A DNA stretch of 23,055 bases. It comes from QYQD01 sp040754095. GTDB lineage: Bacteria > Desulfobacterota > QYQD01. Made by a program: the position numbers and the translations under genes. Shown here piece by piece: positions 6,152 to 13,407 of the stretch (the stretch's first letter is position 1; every line of letters starts with the position of its first letter). Under the pieces are notes generated by a model. It had not been told where the DNA came from and ran no database searches. It saw only the letters and a list, made by a program, of their open reading frames with translations. The DNA is taken from contig JBFMFO010000031.1 of assembly GCA_040754095.1 (NCBI GenBank), forward strand, positions 1-23,055. Direction: 5' to 3'.

Positions 6152-7879
6152 ATGAAGAATCAGGAAGTCGCCGCGGTATTTGATGGCATAGCCGATATCC
6201 TGGAGATACAGGGTGCGAATCCCTTCCGCATTCGCGCCTATCGCAAGGCCGCGCAGAACATAGAGAATCTCACCGAGGACATCTCGGTAATTGCGTCCCG
6301 GAGCGGCCTGGAGGCCATTCCGGGTATCGGCAGGGATCTGGCCGGAAAAATCCAGGAGATTATAACTACCGGTACTTTTAAAGACTACGAGGATTTAAAA
6401 AAGGAAGTTCCGTCAGGCATCGTCACTCTCCTGGCCATCCCCGGCGTGGGGCCGCGGACGGCCAAGCTCCTCTTTGACCATTTTGGCGTCTCCTCGATAG
6501 AGGAGGTAGAGAAGCTGGCGGTGGAGCACAAGATACAGGGCCTGCCCGGGATCAAGGCCAGGACCGAAGAGAACATCCTTAAGGGCATCGCTATCCTCAA
6601 AAAAGGCCGGGAGCGTCTTCCTGTAGGTCTGGTGCTTCCGGTGGCTGAAGAGATAATGGCCGTGATGCGCAAAAAATGTCCCCGCCTGGGGCGGGTGCAC
6701 CTGGCCGGAAGTCTCCGGCGCCGAAGAGAGACGGCCAAGGATATTGATCTGTTGGTGGCCTCGGATGAGCCGGCAAGGGTCATGGAGGTCTTTACCGGGC
6801 TGCCTTTAGTGAGCGCGATCACGGCCAGCGGTGAGACAAAGGCCAGCATCCGCACCAGAGAAGGTGTCTCGGTCGATCTCCGGGTGGTGGAGCCAAAGAG
6901 TCTTGGCGCTGCCCTTTGTTACTTTACGGGTTCCAAGGCGCACAATATCCGTATTCGGGATCTGGCCGTGCGTCAGGGACTAAAGATCAATGAATATGGC
7001 ATATTCAAAGGTGAAAAATGGCTGGGAGGCCGGACGGAGGAGGAGGTCTTCCGGGCCGTGGGGCTGCCCTACATTCCTCCCGAACTAAGAGAAGACCGGG
7101 GCGAGATAGAGGCGGCCCAGGCCAGGAAACTGCCGCTTCTGGTGGAGCCGGGGGATATTCAGGGAGATCTGCACGTCCACTCCAAATACAGCGACGGGAC
7201 CGCTTCTTTCGCCGAGATAGCCCGAAAGGCCGCCTCCCTGGGTCTTTCCTGGGTGGCCGTCTGCGACCATTCTCCCTCGCTTAAAGTAGCCGGGGGTGTA
7301 TCCATTCCCGACTTACAGAGAAAGATAGAAGAAATTCGCGCCTTCAACCAAAAAGGGGGGCCGGTAAAGCTCCTCTGCGGTACGGAAGTAGATATTGACA
7401 GCAGCGGCAAACTGGATTATCCAGATGAAATCCTGCGTCAGTTGGATATAGTTGTAGCGGCCATCCACACCGGCTTTAAACAGGATGCGAAGACCCTGAC
7501 TCACCGGATAACTTCGGCCATGCGCAATCCGCATGTGGATATTATTGCCCATCCCACGGGCCGCCTCATAGGCGAAAGGGAGCCCTACGCTGTGAATATG
7601 GAGGAGATTATCGGGGTGGCCGCCGAAACAGGCACGGCGCTGGAGATCAACGCCTACTTCAAGCGGCTGGATTTAAATGACATTCAGGTCAGGGCGGCTA
7701 AAGAGAAGGGCTGCAAGCTGGCCATCGGCACCGATGCCCATATTATGGAGCAGATGGATTTTATGTCACTCGGTGTGTCGGTGGCCCGCCGCGGCTGGCT
7801 GACAAGGGAAGATATTCTGAATACCATGACTTATGGTGAGCTTATGTCCTATTTGCGCAAAGATGGAGACGTAACATGA
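6152..7879 (+). CDS. polX: DNA polymerase/3'-5' exonuclease PolX
   Basis: A 575-residue family X polymerase of usual bacterial length. The N-terminal 8-kDa-like domain (1-80) and helix-hairpin-helix segments (IPGIGRDLAGKI at 56-67, IPGVGPRTAKLL at 96-107) bind gapped DNA. The nucleotidyltransferase core holds GSLRRRRETAKDIDLL with metal-binding Asp197 and Asp199 and the third acid at VDLRVV (Asp242). The C-terminal PHP domain has HVHSKYSDG (341-349), CDHS (371-374), TEVD (411-414), AIHTG (437-441), AHPTGR (466-471) and TDAH (527-530), the expected metal-ligand set for 3'-5' exonuclease and AP-site activity. All key residues are present, so it should be active in gap-filling base excision repair. 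Its stop overlaps the next ATG by four bases, so the two genes are probably co-translated. Confidence 0.95.
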   Translation: MKNQEVAAVFDGIADILEIQGANPFRIRAYRKAAQNIENLTEDISVIASRSGLEAIPGIGRDLAGKIQEIITTGTFKDYEDLKKEVPSGIVTLLAIPGVGPRTAKLLFDHFGVSSIEEVEKLAVEHKIQGLPGIKARTEENILKGIAILKKGRERLPVGLVLPVAEEIMAVMRKKCPRLGRVHLAGSLRRRRETAKDIDLLVASDEPARVMEVFTGLPLVSAITASGETKASIRTREGVSVDLRVVEPKSLGAALCYFTGSKAHNIRIRDLAVRQGLKINEYGIFKGEKWLGGRTEEEVFRAVGLPYIPPELREDRGEIEAAQARKLPLLVEPGDIQGDLHVHSKYSDGTASFAEIARKAASLGLSWVAVCDHSPSLKVAGGVSIPDLQRKIEEIRAFNQKGGPVKLLCGTEVDIDSSGKLDYPDEILRQLDIVVAAIHTGFKQDAKTLTHRITSAMRNPHVDIIAHPTGRLIGEREPYAVNMEEIIGVAAETGTALEINAYFKRLDLNDIQVRAAKEKGCKLAIGTDAHIMEQMDFMSLGVSVARRGWLTREDILNTMTYGELMSYLRKDGDVT

Positions 7880-8556
7880 ACGGATTGGCTACAAAAGACA
7901 AAATAAGAGAACTTGAAGAGCGATTTGGGATCGAGACCTCGCCGGTCACCGTCCGCGGCAAGACCCTGCAGATAGCCCAGGTAAGGGATGTCAAGCGTCT
8001 GGTGGAGAAACAGTTTTCACAGGATGATCCCATGGCCGGATTTCCTTTCTGGGCCAGGATCTGGGAGGCCTCCATTATCCTGGCCGATGAACTGGCACGG
8101 CTTGAACCGGATGACGGCAAGGAAATGCTGGAGCTTGGTGCCGGCATAGGGCTGTCCGGCCTGTTTGCCGCGGCCTTCGGCCATAAGGTAACTATTACCG
8201 ATTACGACCAGGATGCACTTTGCTTTGCCATGCTCAGCGCCGGGAGCAATGGTCTCGATAAGGTACGCTTTCAGTCCTTAGACTGGTGTGCACCCGCCCT
8301 CTATAAGAAGTACCACTATATTATAGGCTCTGAAGTGCTTTTCAATGAAAGGCTTTTACTGCCACTCTATGAACTTCTAAAAAGGGCCCTGGCGCCGGAC
8401 GGCATTGTTTATTTGGCCCATGACAAGAGTCGCATGTCTCCATGCAGGTTCTTCGAACTGGCCCAGAAGGACTTTAAGATTGGGTGCAAGGCGCGGTTGA
8501 TGCGGGCGGATGATGAAGAGTTTCATATAGTACTCCATCGGCTGACGCGGAAGTAA
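7876..8556 (+). CDS. Class I SAM-dependent methyltransferase (Methyltransf_16-like)
   Basis: A 226-residue protein with the SAM-binding motif MLELGAGIGLSGL (84-96), an acidic motif II strand TITDYD (106-111), and motif IV-like DWCAP. The pre-motif FPFWARIWEASIILADEL (56-73) and overall layout fit the METTL21/Nnt1-like group (Methyltransf_16), whose members methylate lysines on proteins; the substrate here cannot be deduced. It overlaps polX by ATGA, so translation is coupled, and it converges on the zinc ribbon gene 17 bases later. The functional link with PolX is unknown; the pair may simply be transcribed together. Confidence 0.8.
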   Translation: MNGLATKDKIRELEERFGIETSPVTVRGKTLQIAQVRDVKRLVEKQFSQDDPMAGFPFWARIWEASIILADELARLEPDDGKEMLELGAGIGLSGLFAAAFGHKVTITDYDQDALCFAMLSAGSNGLDKVRFQSLDWCAPALYKKYHYIIGSEVLFNERLLLPLYELLKRALAPDGIVYLAHDKSRMSPCRFFELAQKDFKIGCKARLMRADDEEFHIVLHRLTRK

Positions 8557-8573
8557 CCCTGCGAAACAATGTT

Positions 8574-8831
8574 CTACTTATGCATTTTCCCGCAGCAACT
8601 GCCTGGCCCGGCGCAGCCGGCCGCCATACCGGGCGAAGAGCCGCAGCAGGCCGTGTCACCCTTCCCCGGCAGGTTTTTGCCCGGTTGTCCGGTAAGGGAA
8701 GATGTGGCAGAAACGAGCCTGGTGAGGCTTTTTGAGCCACAGTGGGGACAGATTGCGGTATCAGTAGATTTAAAGACTATAATTTCTGATTTTTGCTTGC
8801 AGTCATTACAGAAGTACTCAAAAATAGGCAT
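8574..8831 (-). CDS. FmdB-type zinc ribbon protein
   Basis: An 85-residue protein beginning MPIFEYFCNDCKQKSE with CxxC pairs at Cys8/11 and Cys28/31 (CPHCGSKSLTRLVS), the signature of the FmdB/CxxC_CXXC_SSSS family of putative regulators. The C-terminal half is unusually rich in Cys and Gly (ACCGSSPG, AGCAGPGSCCG), a trait seen in several members and perhaps another metal site. The start is set by GGAGG six bases upstream. It is the last gene of the long minus-strand run, 41 bases after rpe. The function of this family is not firmly established; nucleic-acid or regulator binding is assumed. Confidence 0.85.
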   Translation of the reverse strand: MPIFEYFCNDCKQKSEIIVFKSTDTAICPHCGSKSLTRLVSATSSLTGQPGKNLPGKGDTACCGSSPGMAAGCAGPGSCCGKMHK

Positions 8832-8872
8832 AGAATCCTCCTTCTCCGGGCCATCAACTGACCACCGGCCTC

Positions 8873-9529
8873 CTATTCTGTTATGGTCTTGCGCAGGGCC
8901 TGAATGGTCTTGCCATAATCATCGCTGCCGAATATGGCAGACCCGGCCACAAAGATATCTGCACCGGCTTTAGCCACCATCTTTGCCGTATCAAAGTTTA
9001 TCCCTCCGTCCACTTCAATTTCCACCGGGAGGTTGCGTACGTCGATAATCTCCCGTAGCCGGGTTATCTTGTGGGCCACGCTGGGGATAAAAAATTGTCC
9101 CCCAAACCCGGGGTTAACACTCATTAGCAAGACCATATCCACCTCTTCCAGCACATAATCCAGGGCAGAAAGGGGCGTGGCAGGGTTCAGGACTACCCCG
9201 GCCTTGACCGCCTGCTTTTTGATAAGATTTATCGTTCGATTCAAGTGGATACAGGCCTCTACGTGCACGGTAATGATGTCGCTTCCCGCGCGGGCAAAAT
9301 CCTCTATATATTGATCCGGATTGGAGATCATCAGGTGCACGTCCAACGGCAGGGAGGTCACTTTACGGACCGCCTGGACCACCAGGGGCCCTATGGTAAT
9401 ATTGGGGACGAAGTGGCCGTCCATAACATCGATGTGTATGAAATCAGCCCCGGCCTTTTCTACCGCCTGAACCTCTTCTCCCAGGCGGCTAAAATCAGCG
9501 GAAAGTATGGATGGCGCAATTTTTTTCAT
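8873..9529 (-). CDS. rpe: Ribulose-phosphate 3-epimerase
   Basis: A 218-residue TIM-barrel enzyme of normal length interconverting ribulose 5-phosphate and xylulose 5-phosphate in the pentose phosphate pathway. Metal and catalytic motifs are intact: IAPSILSADF (4-13), FIHIDVMDGHFVPN (30-43, His32/Asp34), LDVHLMI with His65, MSVNPGFGGQ (136-145) and EVDGGIN with Asp174. GAGGT lies upstream of the ATG. It follows rsmB by 39 bases, the spacer being filled partly by heptamer repeats, and closes the galU-to-rpe operon before the zinc ribbon gene. In related genomes rpe commonly sits next to rsmB. Confidence 0.96.
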   Translation of the reverse strand: MKKIAPSILSADFSRLGEEVQAVEKAGADFIHIDVMDGHFVPNITIGPLVVQAVRKVTSLPLDVHLMISNPDQYIEDFARAGSDIITVHVEACIHLNRTINLIKKQAVKAGVVLNPATPLSALDYVLEEVDMVLLMSVNPGFGGQFFIPSVAHKITRLREIIDVRNLPVEIEVDGGINFDTAKMVAKAGADIFVAGSAIFGSDDYGKTIQALRKTITE

Positions 9530-9550
9530 AAAATGTACCTCGTTTTCATA

Positions 9551-9585
9551 TTAGCTTTTAGCTGTCGGCTATCTGCTTTCAGTCC
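9551..9585. repeat. Degenerate 7-bp tandem repeat, five units (rsmB end)
   Basis: Five consecutive heptamers related to TCAGCTA (TTAGCTT, TTAGCTG, TCGGCTA, TCTGCTT, TCAGTCC) overlap the last codons of rsmB and the spacer before rpe. Same consensus and strand as the arrays at 13323-13357 and 16854-16888. Confidence 0.65.
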
Positions 9586-10933
9586 CCTTTTTCATCCGTA
9601 CCGCAGTAAATCCATCGGTCCCATGCCGGTGGGGATAGGTGCGCAAAAAATTGTCTTCCACCAGTTCTCCGGCCCTTTGCGGCAGTACCGATTCAGGGTC
9701 TTCTATCTCAAACTCCGGATAACGAATCAGAAAGTTTTTTATAACCTCTTCGTTCTCCTCCGGCTCCAAGCTGCAGGTGGCATAGACCAGGATACCCCCG
9801 GGTTTAAGGAGCGGCGCCAGCTCGTCCAGAAGGCGTCCCTGCCGTTCGGCCATAATTGGAAGGTCTTCCGGCTTGCGGCGCCATTTGATGTCAGGATTGC
9901 GGCGGATGACACCCAGGCCTGTACATGGGGCATCGACCAGGATACGATCAATTTTTTTCCCACCCAGGCCTGCCAGCGACTGCGTGACATCTTTTTTGAT
10001 TACCTCGATATTCTGGATGCCAAGGCGGGTTGCGTTTTCTTTCAGCCGTTCCAGGCGTCCGCCGTGGATGTCCAGGGCCAGTATGCGCCCGAGATTGCGC
10101 ATTATCTGGGCCAGGTGCGTGGTTTTTCCCCCCAGACCGGCGCAGGCATCGAGTATTAACTCACCGGGCTGGGGCGAGACGAGATGGGAAACAAGCTGTG
10201 AGGATTCATCCTGCACCTGGAACCAGCCGGTTTTATAACCGGTAAGTTTCAGGATATTGCCGGAAAAGCCCTTTAGTATCAGCCCGTCCGGAGAATAGGG
10301 GGCAGGCTCAATACCCGGGACCTCTTTGCGCAAAAACTCCAGAAGCTGACTGCGCTTTAACCGCAGGGTATTGGTGCGGATGGCCAGAACCGGCATCTTG
10401 TTGTTGCTTTCGCATAAGGCGCGGGCCGCATCCGCTCCATAGCGTCCTGTCCAGCGTTCCACCAGCCATAGCGGGTGGGATGTCTCTACCGCCAGCCAGG
10501 CCGATAAATCTTCCTTTGGATCAGGCCACCTGATCTCCTCTCTCCCACGTTCCACGGCCCGCAGCACACCGTTTACAAAACGGGCGATCCATTCCGGCCG
10601 GCCGACCTTGACCAGATTCACAGATTCATTGACTGCGGCCGAAGACGGGATGCGATCCATGTAAAGGAGCTGATATATACCCAGCCGCAAGACGTTTTGA
10701 ACCGACAGCTCAATTTTTTCCCGCGGGGTCCTGGAAAATTGGTTTATGGTCCAGTCAAGCCGCGCCCGCTGCCTGAGGACGCCATAAACGAGTTCCATGG
10801 TCAAGGCCCGATCCCGCCTTTCCAGAGCGAAGTGCCTGCGGAATGCCTTTTCCATGAGCGCATCCAGGGTCTCTTGCCCTTTATCCAGTTCATCCAGAAC
10901 TGCGAGGGCAACCTGCCGGGGGTTGGCAAACAT
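9569..10933 (-). CDS. rsmB: 16S rRNA (cytosine-967-C5)-methyltransferase
   Basis: A 454-residue RsmB of the NOL1/NOP2/Sun family that methylates C967 in helix 31 of 16S rRNA. The N-terminal NusB-like RNA-binding domain (about 1-135) is followed by the SAM-binding core: motif I LDACAGLGGKTTHLA (261-275), motif IV VDAPCTGLGVIRR with Cys337, and motif VI VYATCSLEPEEN with catalytic Cys387. Both cysteines are present. ATG overlaps the DUF116 stop codon as TAATG, with GGGAGGGG just before, so translation is coupled. The last few residues are encoded by a heptamer repeat array and may vary between strains. Confidence 0.95.
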   Translation of the reverse strand: MFANPRQVALAVLDELDKGQETLDALMEKAFRRHFALERRDRALTMELVYGVLRQRARLDWTINQFSRTPREKIELSVQNVLRLGIYQLLYMDRIPSSAAVNESVNLVKVGRPEWIARFVNGVLRAVERGREEIRWPDPKEDLSAWLAVETSHPLWLVERWTGRYGADAARALCESNNKMPVLAIRTNTLRLKRSQLLEFLRKEVPGIEPAPYSPDGLILKGFSGNILKLTGYKTGWFQVQDESSQLVSHLVSPQPGELILDACAGLGGKTTHLAQIMRNLGRILALDIHGGRLERLKENATRLGIQNIEVIKKDVTQSLAGLGGKKIDRILVDAPCTGLGVIRRNPDIKWRRKPEDLPIMAERQGRLLDELAPLLKPGGILVYATCSLEPEENEEVIKNFLIRYPEFEIEDPESVLPQRAGELVEDNFLRTYPHRHGTDGFTAVRMKKGTESR

Positions 10934-11697
10934 TATGCCCCTCCCTGCAGGAAATGGAGCATGGCCTTTTCCACCTTTTTCAGGTCCAACTGGGTATTAA
11001 AACACGGTCCATAAGGCCGAATATTAAATATGCCGTAAACCGGCACGGGATAGCTGTCCTGAATGCCGCTGGTCAGATCCCTTTCGCAGGCCACGGCGAT
11101 TATAAGCCGTGGTTTCTTTTCTACCACAATGCGACGGGCAATAGTGCCGCCGGTAGCCACAGAAAGACCGACATGGTGGGTTTCTGCCATTTCCACCAGA
11201 TCTTTGATCTTGCACAGCCCGCAACGCTTACAGTTGTCCACATTCCCGGTGATCTTTACCTTACAGTCATAGTTCTGGAGGCAGTGGGGCATAAGGAGGA
11301 GTAGGCGTTCAGGCCTGATATGGCCGACCTGGGCCATGACTATATCATTATTTACTTCTACAAAGGCATGTTGGATTTTTTCTTTCGAGATGCCGAAGAG
11401 CTTGCCGACTAATATCAAGACAGGAAAAATAACCTTGATTACCGCGCCGCGCAGACGTTTTGAGAGTAAAAGGTCCTTCTTGAAAAGCAGGGTTAGTACG
11501 ATGGAAAAGATGCCCCCCATTACTAATAAAAGCAGGGCGCCGAAGAAAACGGCCAGCAGAGCAGGAAGAGCACGATGGATATTGGCCAATCCCACGTATG
11601 GTATCCACCAGAGGAGGACAGCAACCAGAAAAAATAAGGCGCAGGTTACGACGAGCAGACCAACGAATAAAACTTTATGTGACTTTTCTTCAGACAT
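10933..11697 (-). CDS. DUF116 family membrane protein with Cys cluster
   Basis: A 254-residue protein starting MSEEKSHKVLFVGL, with two or three N-terminal transmembrane segments (about 8-32, 42-70 and 86-102) and a soluble domain carrying PHCLQNYDC (137-145), then NCKRCGLC (155-162): five cysteines that could hold zinc or an iron-sulfur centre. These features match DUF116, an uncharacterised family frequent in Desulfobacterota and clostridia. The frame extends upstream to 11745 but that part is encoded by the MITE-like repeat, so I start at 11697. It lies between fmt and rsmB, coupled to rsmB. The genomic link to formylation and rRNA methylation is conserved as I recall, but no biochemical function is established. 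Confidence 0.85.
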   Translation of the reverse strand: MSEEKSHKVLFVGLLVVTCALFFLVAVLLWWIPYVGLANIHRALPALLAVFFGALLLLVMGGIFSIVLTLLFKKDLLLSKRLRGAVIKVIFPVLILVGKLFGISKEKIQHAFVEVNNDIVMAQVGHIRPERLLLLMPHCLQNYDCKVKITGNVDNCKRCGLCKIKDLVEMAETHHVGLSVATGGTIARRIVVEKKPRLIIAVACERDLTSGIQDSYPVPVYGIFNIRPYGPCFNTQLDLKKVEKAMLHFLQGGA

Positions 11698-11704
11698 TAG
11701 CTCA

Positions 11705-11830
11705 GACGGCTTCGTAAAAAGTCCATTTGCTGCGTTACGCGGCATCCTTCGTCACTGCGGCGTAGCTACAAGTACGCCTCATTCCTCAGGATTTGCGCGC
11801 CTTGCAACTGGAACTTTTTACTGTGCCGTC
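11705..11830. repeat. 126-bp palindromic MITE-like element
   Basis: The ends GACGGCTTCGTAAAAAGTCC and (complementary) GACGGCACAGTAAAAAGTTC are terminal inverted repeats with four mismatches, and the interior continues as an imperfect palindrome centred on GGCGTA-GCTACAAG-TACGCC. The whole unit can fold into one long hairpin. It occupies most of the spacer between fmt and DUF116 and supplies spurious upstream codons to DUF116. I recall closely similar units in other deltaproteobacterial genomes. No transposase is encoded, so it would be non-autonomous. Confidence 0.75.
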
Positions 11831-11856
11831 CCCCAAATTGATTGTTTACTAATTCA

Positions 11857-12804
11857 TTAACCCAGTTTTTCGCCTATATCTATCTTATGGCCCCGGCGGA
11901 AATCCGCTACGGCCATCCGCCGGCCGCCTTCGATCTTGATCTCGGTGATAAGGATATAATCCCTGCCCGTGGCAACCAGAAATCCGGAATCATCCGCCTG
12001 GACTATCTCCCCCGGCGCCTTTTTTTCTGCCCCCCCAATAAGGCGCGGCTTATAAAGATGACAGAGCTTGCCTCGCCAGTATGAATAAGAACCAGGCCAG
12101 GGGTCAAGGCCCCGGATAAGATTAAAAATCTTTACGGCCGGCTGCCGCCAATCGATTCGCCCGTCTTCTTTTTTCAACATTGGGGCGTAAGAAACCCCGG
12201 CTTTTGGCTGCGGCCTTGGTATAATAGTGCCTTTCCGGAGGCCGTCAAGGGTTTCGATGAGGGCCCTGGCTCCAAGGCCCGCCAGGCGATCATGTAATGT
12301 ACCCGCCGTATCCGCCGGTTCAATTTTAGTCTCCTCCATGAGAAGAATCGGGCCGGTATCCATGCCTTCATCCAGTTGCATAATGGTTACACCGGTTATT
12401 TCTTCCCCGTTTATTAAGGCCTGCTGAATGGGGGCGGCCCCCCGGTATTTGGGCAGGAGAGAGGCATGGACGTTGATGGCGCCGCGCCGCGGTATGGCCA
12501 GTAGTTCCGCGGGCAGGATCTTACCGTAGGCCACCACAATTACGACCTCAGGAGCCAGTTTTCGCATCCCGCCAAGAAAATCTTCTGTGCGTATCTTCTC
12601 CGGCTGGAGGACAGGGATTTTTGACTGTTCGGCCAGGACCTTGACCGGGGGAGGGGCGACGGCCAGACCTCGTCCTTTAGGCCGGTCCGGTTGAGTGACC
12701 ACCGCTGCAACTTCTACTCCGCCATAATGGATGAGGCTCTCCAGAGAGGGCACAGCGAACGCCGGGGTCCCCATGAAGACTACCCGCCAACGCGGCAGGT
12801 TCAT
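11857..12804 (-). CDS. fmt: Methionyl-tRNA formyltransferase
   Basis: A 315-residue enzyme of standard length that formylates initiator Met-tRNA with 10-formyl-tetrahydrofolate. The N-terminal formyl_trans_N Rossmann domain begins VVFMGTPAFAVPSL (8-21); the catalytic triad is present as Asn111 and His113 in NVHASLLPKYRGAAPI and Asp149 in DEGMDTGPI. The C-terminal tRNA-binding domain (about 205-315) includes EDGRIDW and IRGLDPWPGSY. It overlaps the end of def by four bases (ATGA), the classical def-fmt pair whose products add and later remove the formyl group. Confidence 0.97.
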   Translation of the reverse strand: MNLPRWRVVFMGTPAFAVPSLESLIHYGGVEVAAVVTQPDRPKGRGLAVAPPPVKVLAEQSKIPVLQPEKIRTEDFLGGMRKLAPEVVIVVAYGKILPAELLAIPRRGAINVHASLLPKYRGAAPIQQALINGEEITGVTIMQLDEGMDTGPILLMEETKIEPADTAGTLHDRLAGLGARALIETLDGLRKGTIIPRPQPKAGVSYAPMLKKEDGRIDWRQPAVKIFNLIRGLDPWPGSYSYWRGKLCHLYKPRLIGGAEKKAPGEIVQADDSGFLVATGRDYILITEIKIEGGRRMAVADFRRGHKIDIGEKLG

Positions 12805-13313
12805 AACGCTTCTACCTTGAGGAGTTTCTTGAGGCGACGTTTGTAGAGCGACCTTTTGAGGCTGCTGATGCGGTCGATATAAAGGATACCGTTCAGGTGG
12901 TCGATCTCGTGCTGAAGACAGATGGCCAGGAGCCCCTCGCCTTCGACCTCTATCGGCTGCCCTTCGAGATTCAAGGCCCCCACCTTGACCCTGGCGCTGC
13001 GCCTGACCTCGGCAGAATAGTCAACAACACTCAAACAGGCCTCTTCATAGGTGGTCTCGTCTTCTGCCCGGATGATCTCCGGGTTAATCAAGGCGGTTAA
13101 TTTCTTATTTTCGCCTTTCCTGGACAAATCAAAGACAAGGACCCTTTTCAGGACACCGATCTGGTTAGCGGCCAGTCCAATTCCCGGAGCCGCATACATA
13201 GTGTCCGCCATGTCGGCAACTAATGCCAGAATCTCAGACGTTATCTTCTTCACCGGCTCCGCCACTTGTTTCAGAACCGGGTGTGGGTAGGTAATAATCT
13301 TGCGTATAGCCAT
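12801..13313 (-). CDS. def: Peptide deformylase
   Basis: A 170-residue type 1 deformylase starting MAIRKIITYPHPVL. It removes the N-formyl group from nascent proteins at the ribosome. Motif 1 GIGLAANQ (44-51) and motif 3 QHEIDHLNG with His135, Glu136 and His139 are canonical. Motif 2 reads EEACLSVVD rather than the usual EGCLS with a following Pro: the metal ligand Cys93 is kept, but the preceding Gly is Ala. The open frame reaches back to 13337, but those eight residues come from a heptamer repeat array, so the start is set at 13313; no strong ribosome site is seen for either. Overlaps fmt by four bases. Confidence 0.95.
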   Translation of the reverse strand: MAIRKIITYPHPVLKQVAEPVKKITSEILALVADMADTMYAAPGIGLAANQIGVLKRVLVFDLSRKGENKKLTALINPEIIRAEDETTYEEACLSVVDYSAEVRRSARVKVGALNLEGQPIEVEGEGLLAICLQHEIDHLNGILYIDRISSLKRSLYKRRLKKLLKVEAL

Positions 13314-13322
13314 AAAATTCAC

Positions 13323-13357
13323 GTAGCTATCAGCCATCAGCGGTCAGCTTTCAGGGA
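13323..13357. repeat. Degenerate 7-bp tandem repeat, five units (upstream of def)
   Basis: Five consecutive heptamers GTAGCTA, TCAGCCA, TCAGCGG, TCAGCTT, TCAGGGA lie in the priA-def spacer, immediately upstream of the chosen def start. Units fit the consensus TCAGCTA. Confidence 0.7.
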
Positions 13358-13407
13358 AAATTCGTCTCTGCCTGGCTGTTTACTGAGTACTGGGCCCTAT
13401 AGGCTAT

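Noticed and set aside
6070..6153. Tail of a possible gene (KVKIPQNHTEKAFDEIIKSA) ending at the polX start
   Set aside because: Only about 24 codons after a stop, with no start codon or ribosome site; could be a remnant but too short to support.
9551..9585. CRISPR-like array
   Set aside because: Heptamers are contiguous without spacers; no cas genes are present.
9245..10159. 304-codon plus-strand open frame
   Set aside because: Lies antisense to rpe and rsmB, which have complete motifs and correct lengths; it has no ribosome site or recognisable domain.
11698..11745. Upstream start for DUF116
   Set aside because: The added residues are encoded by the MITE-like element.
13314..13337. Upstream start for def
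   Set aside because: The extra eight residues come partly from the heptamer array; deformylases begin near MAIRKI.
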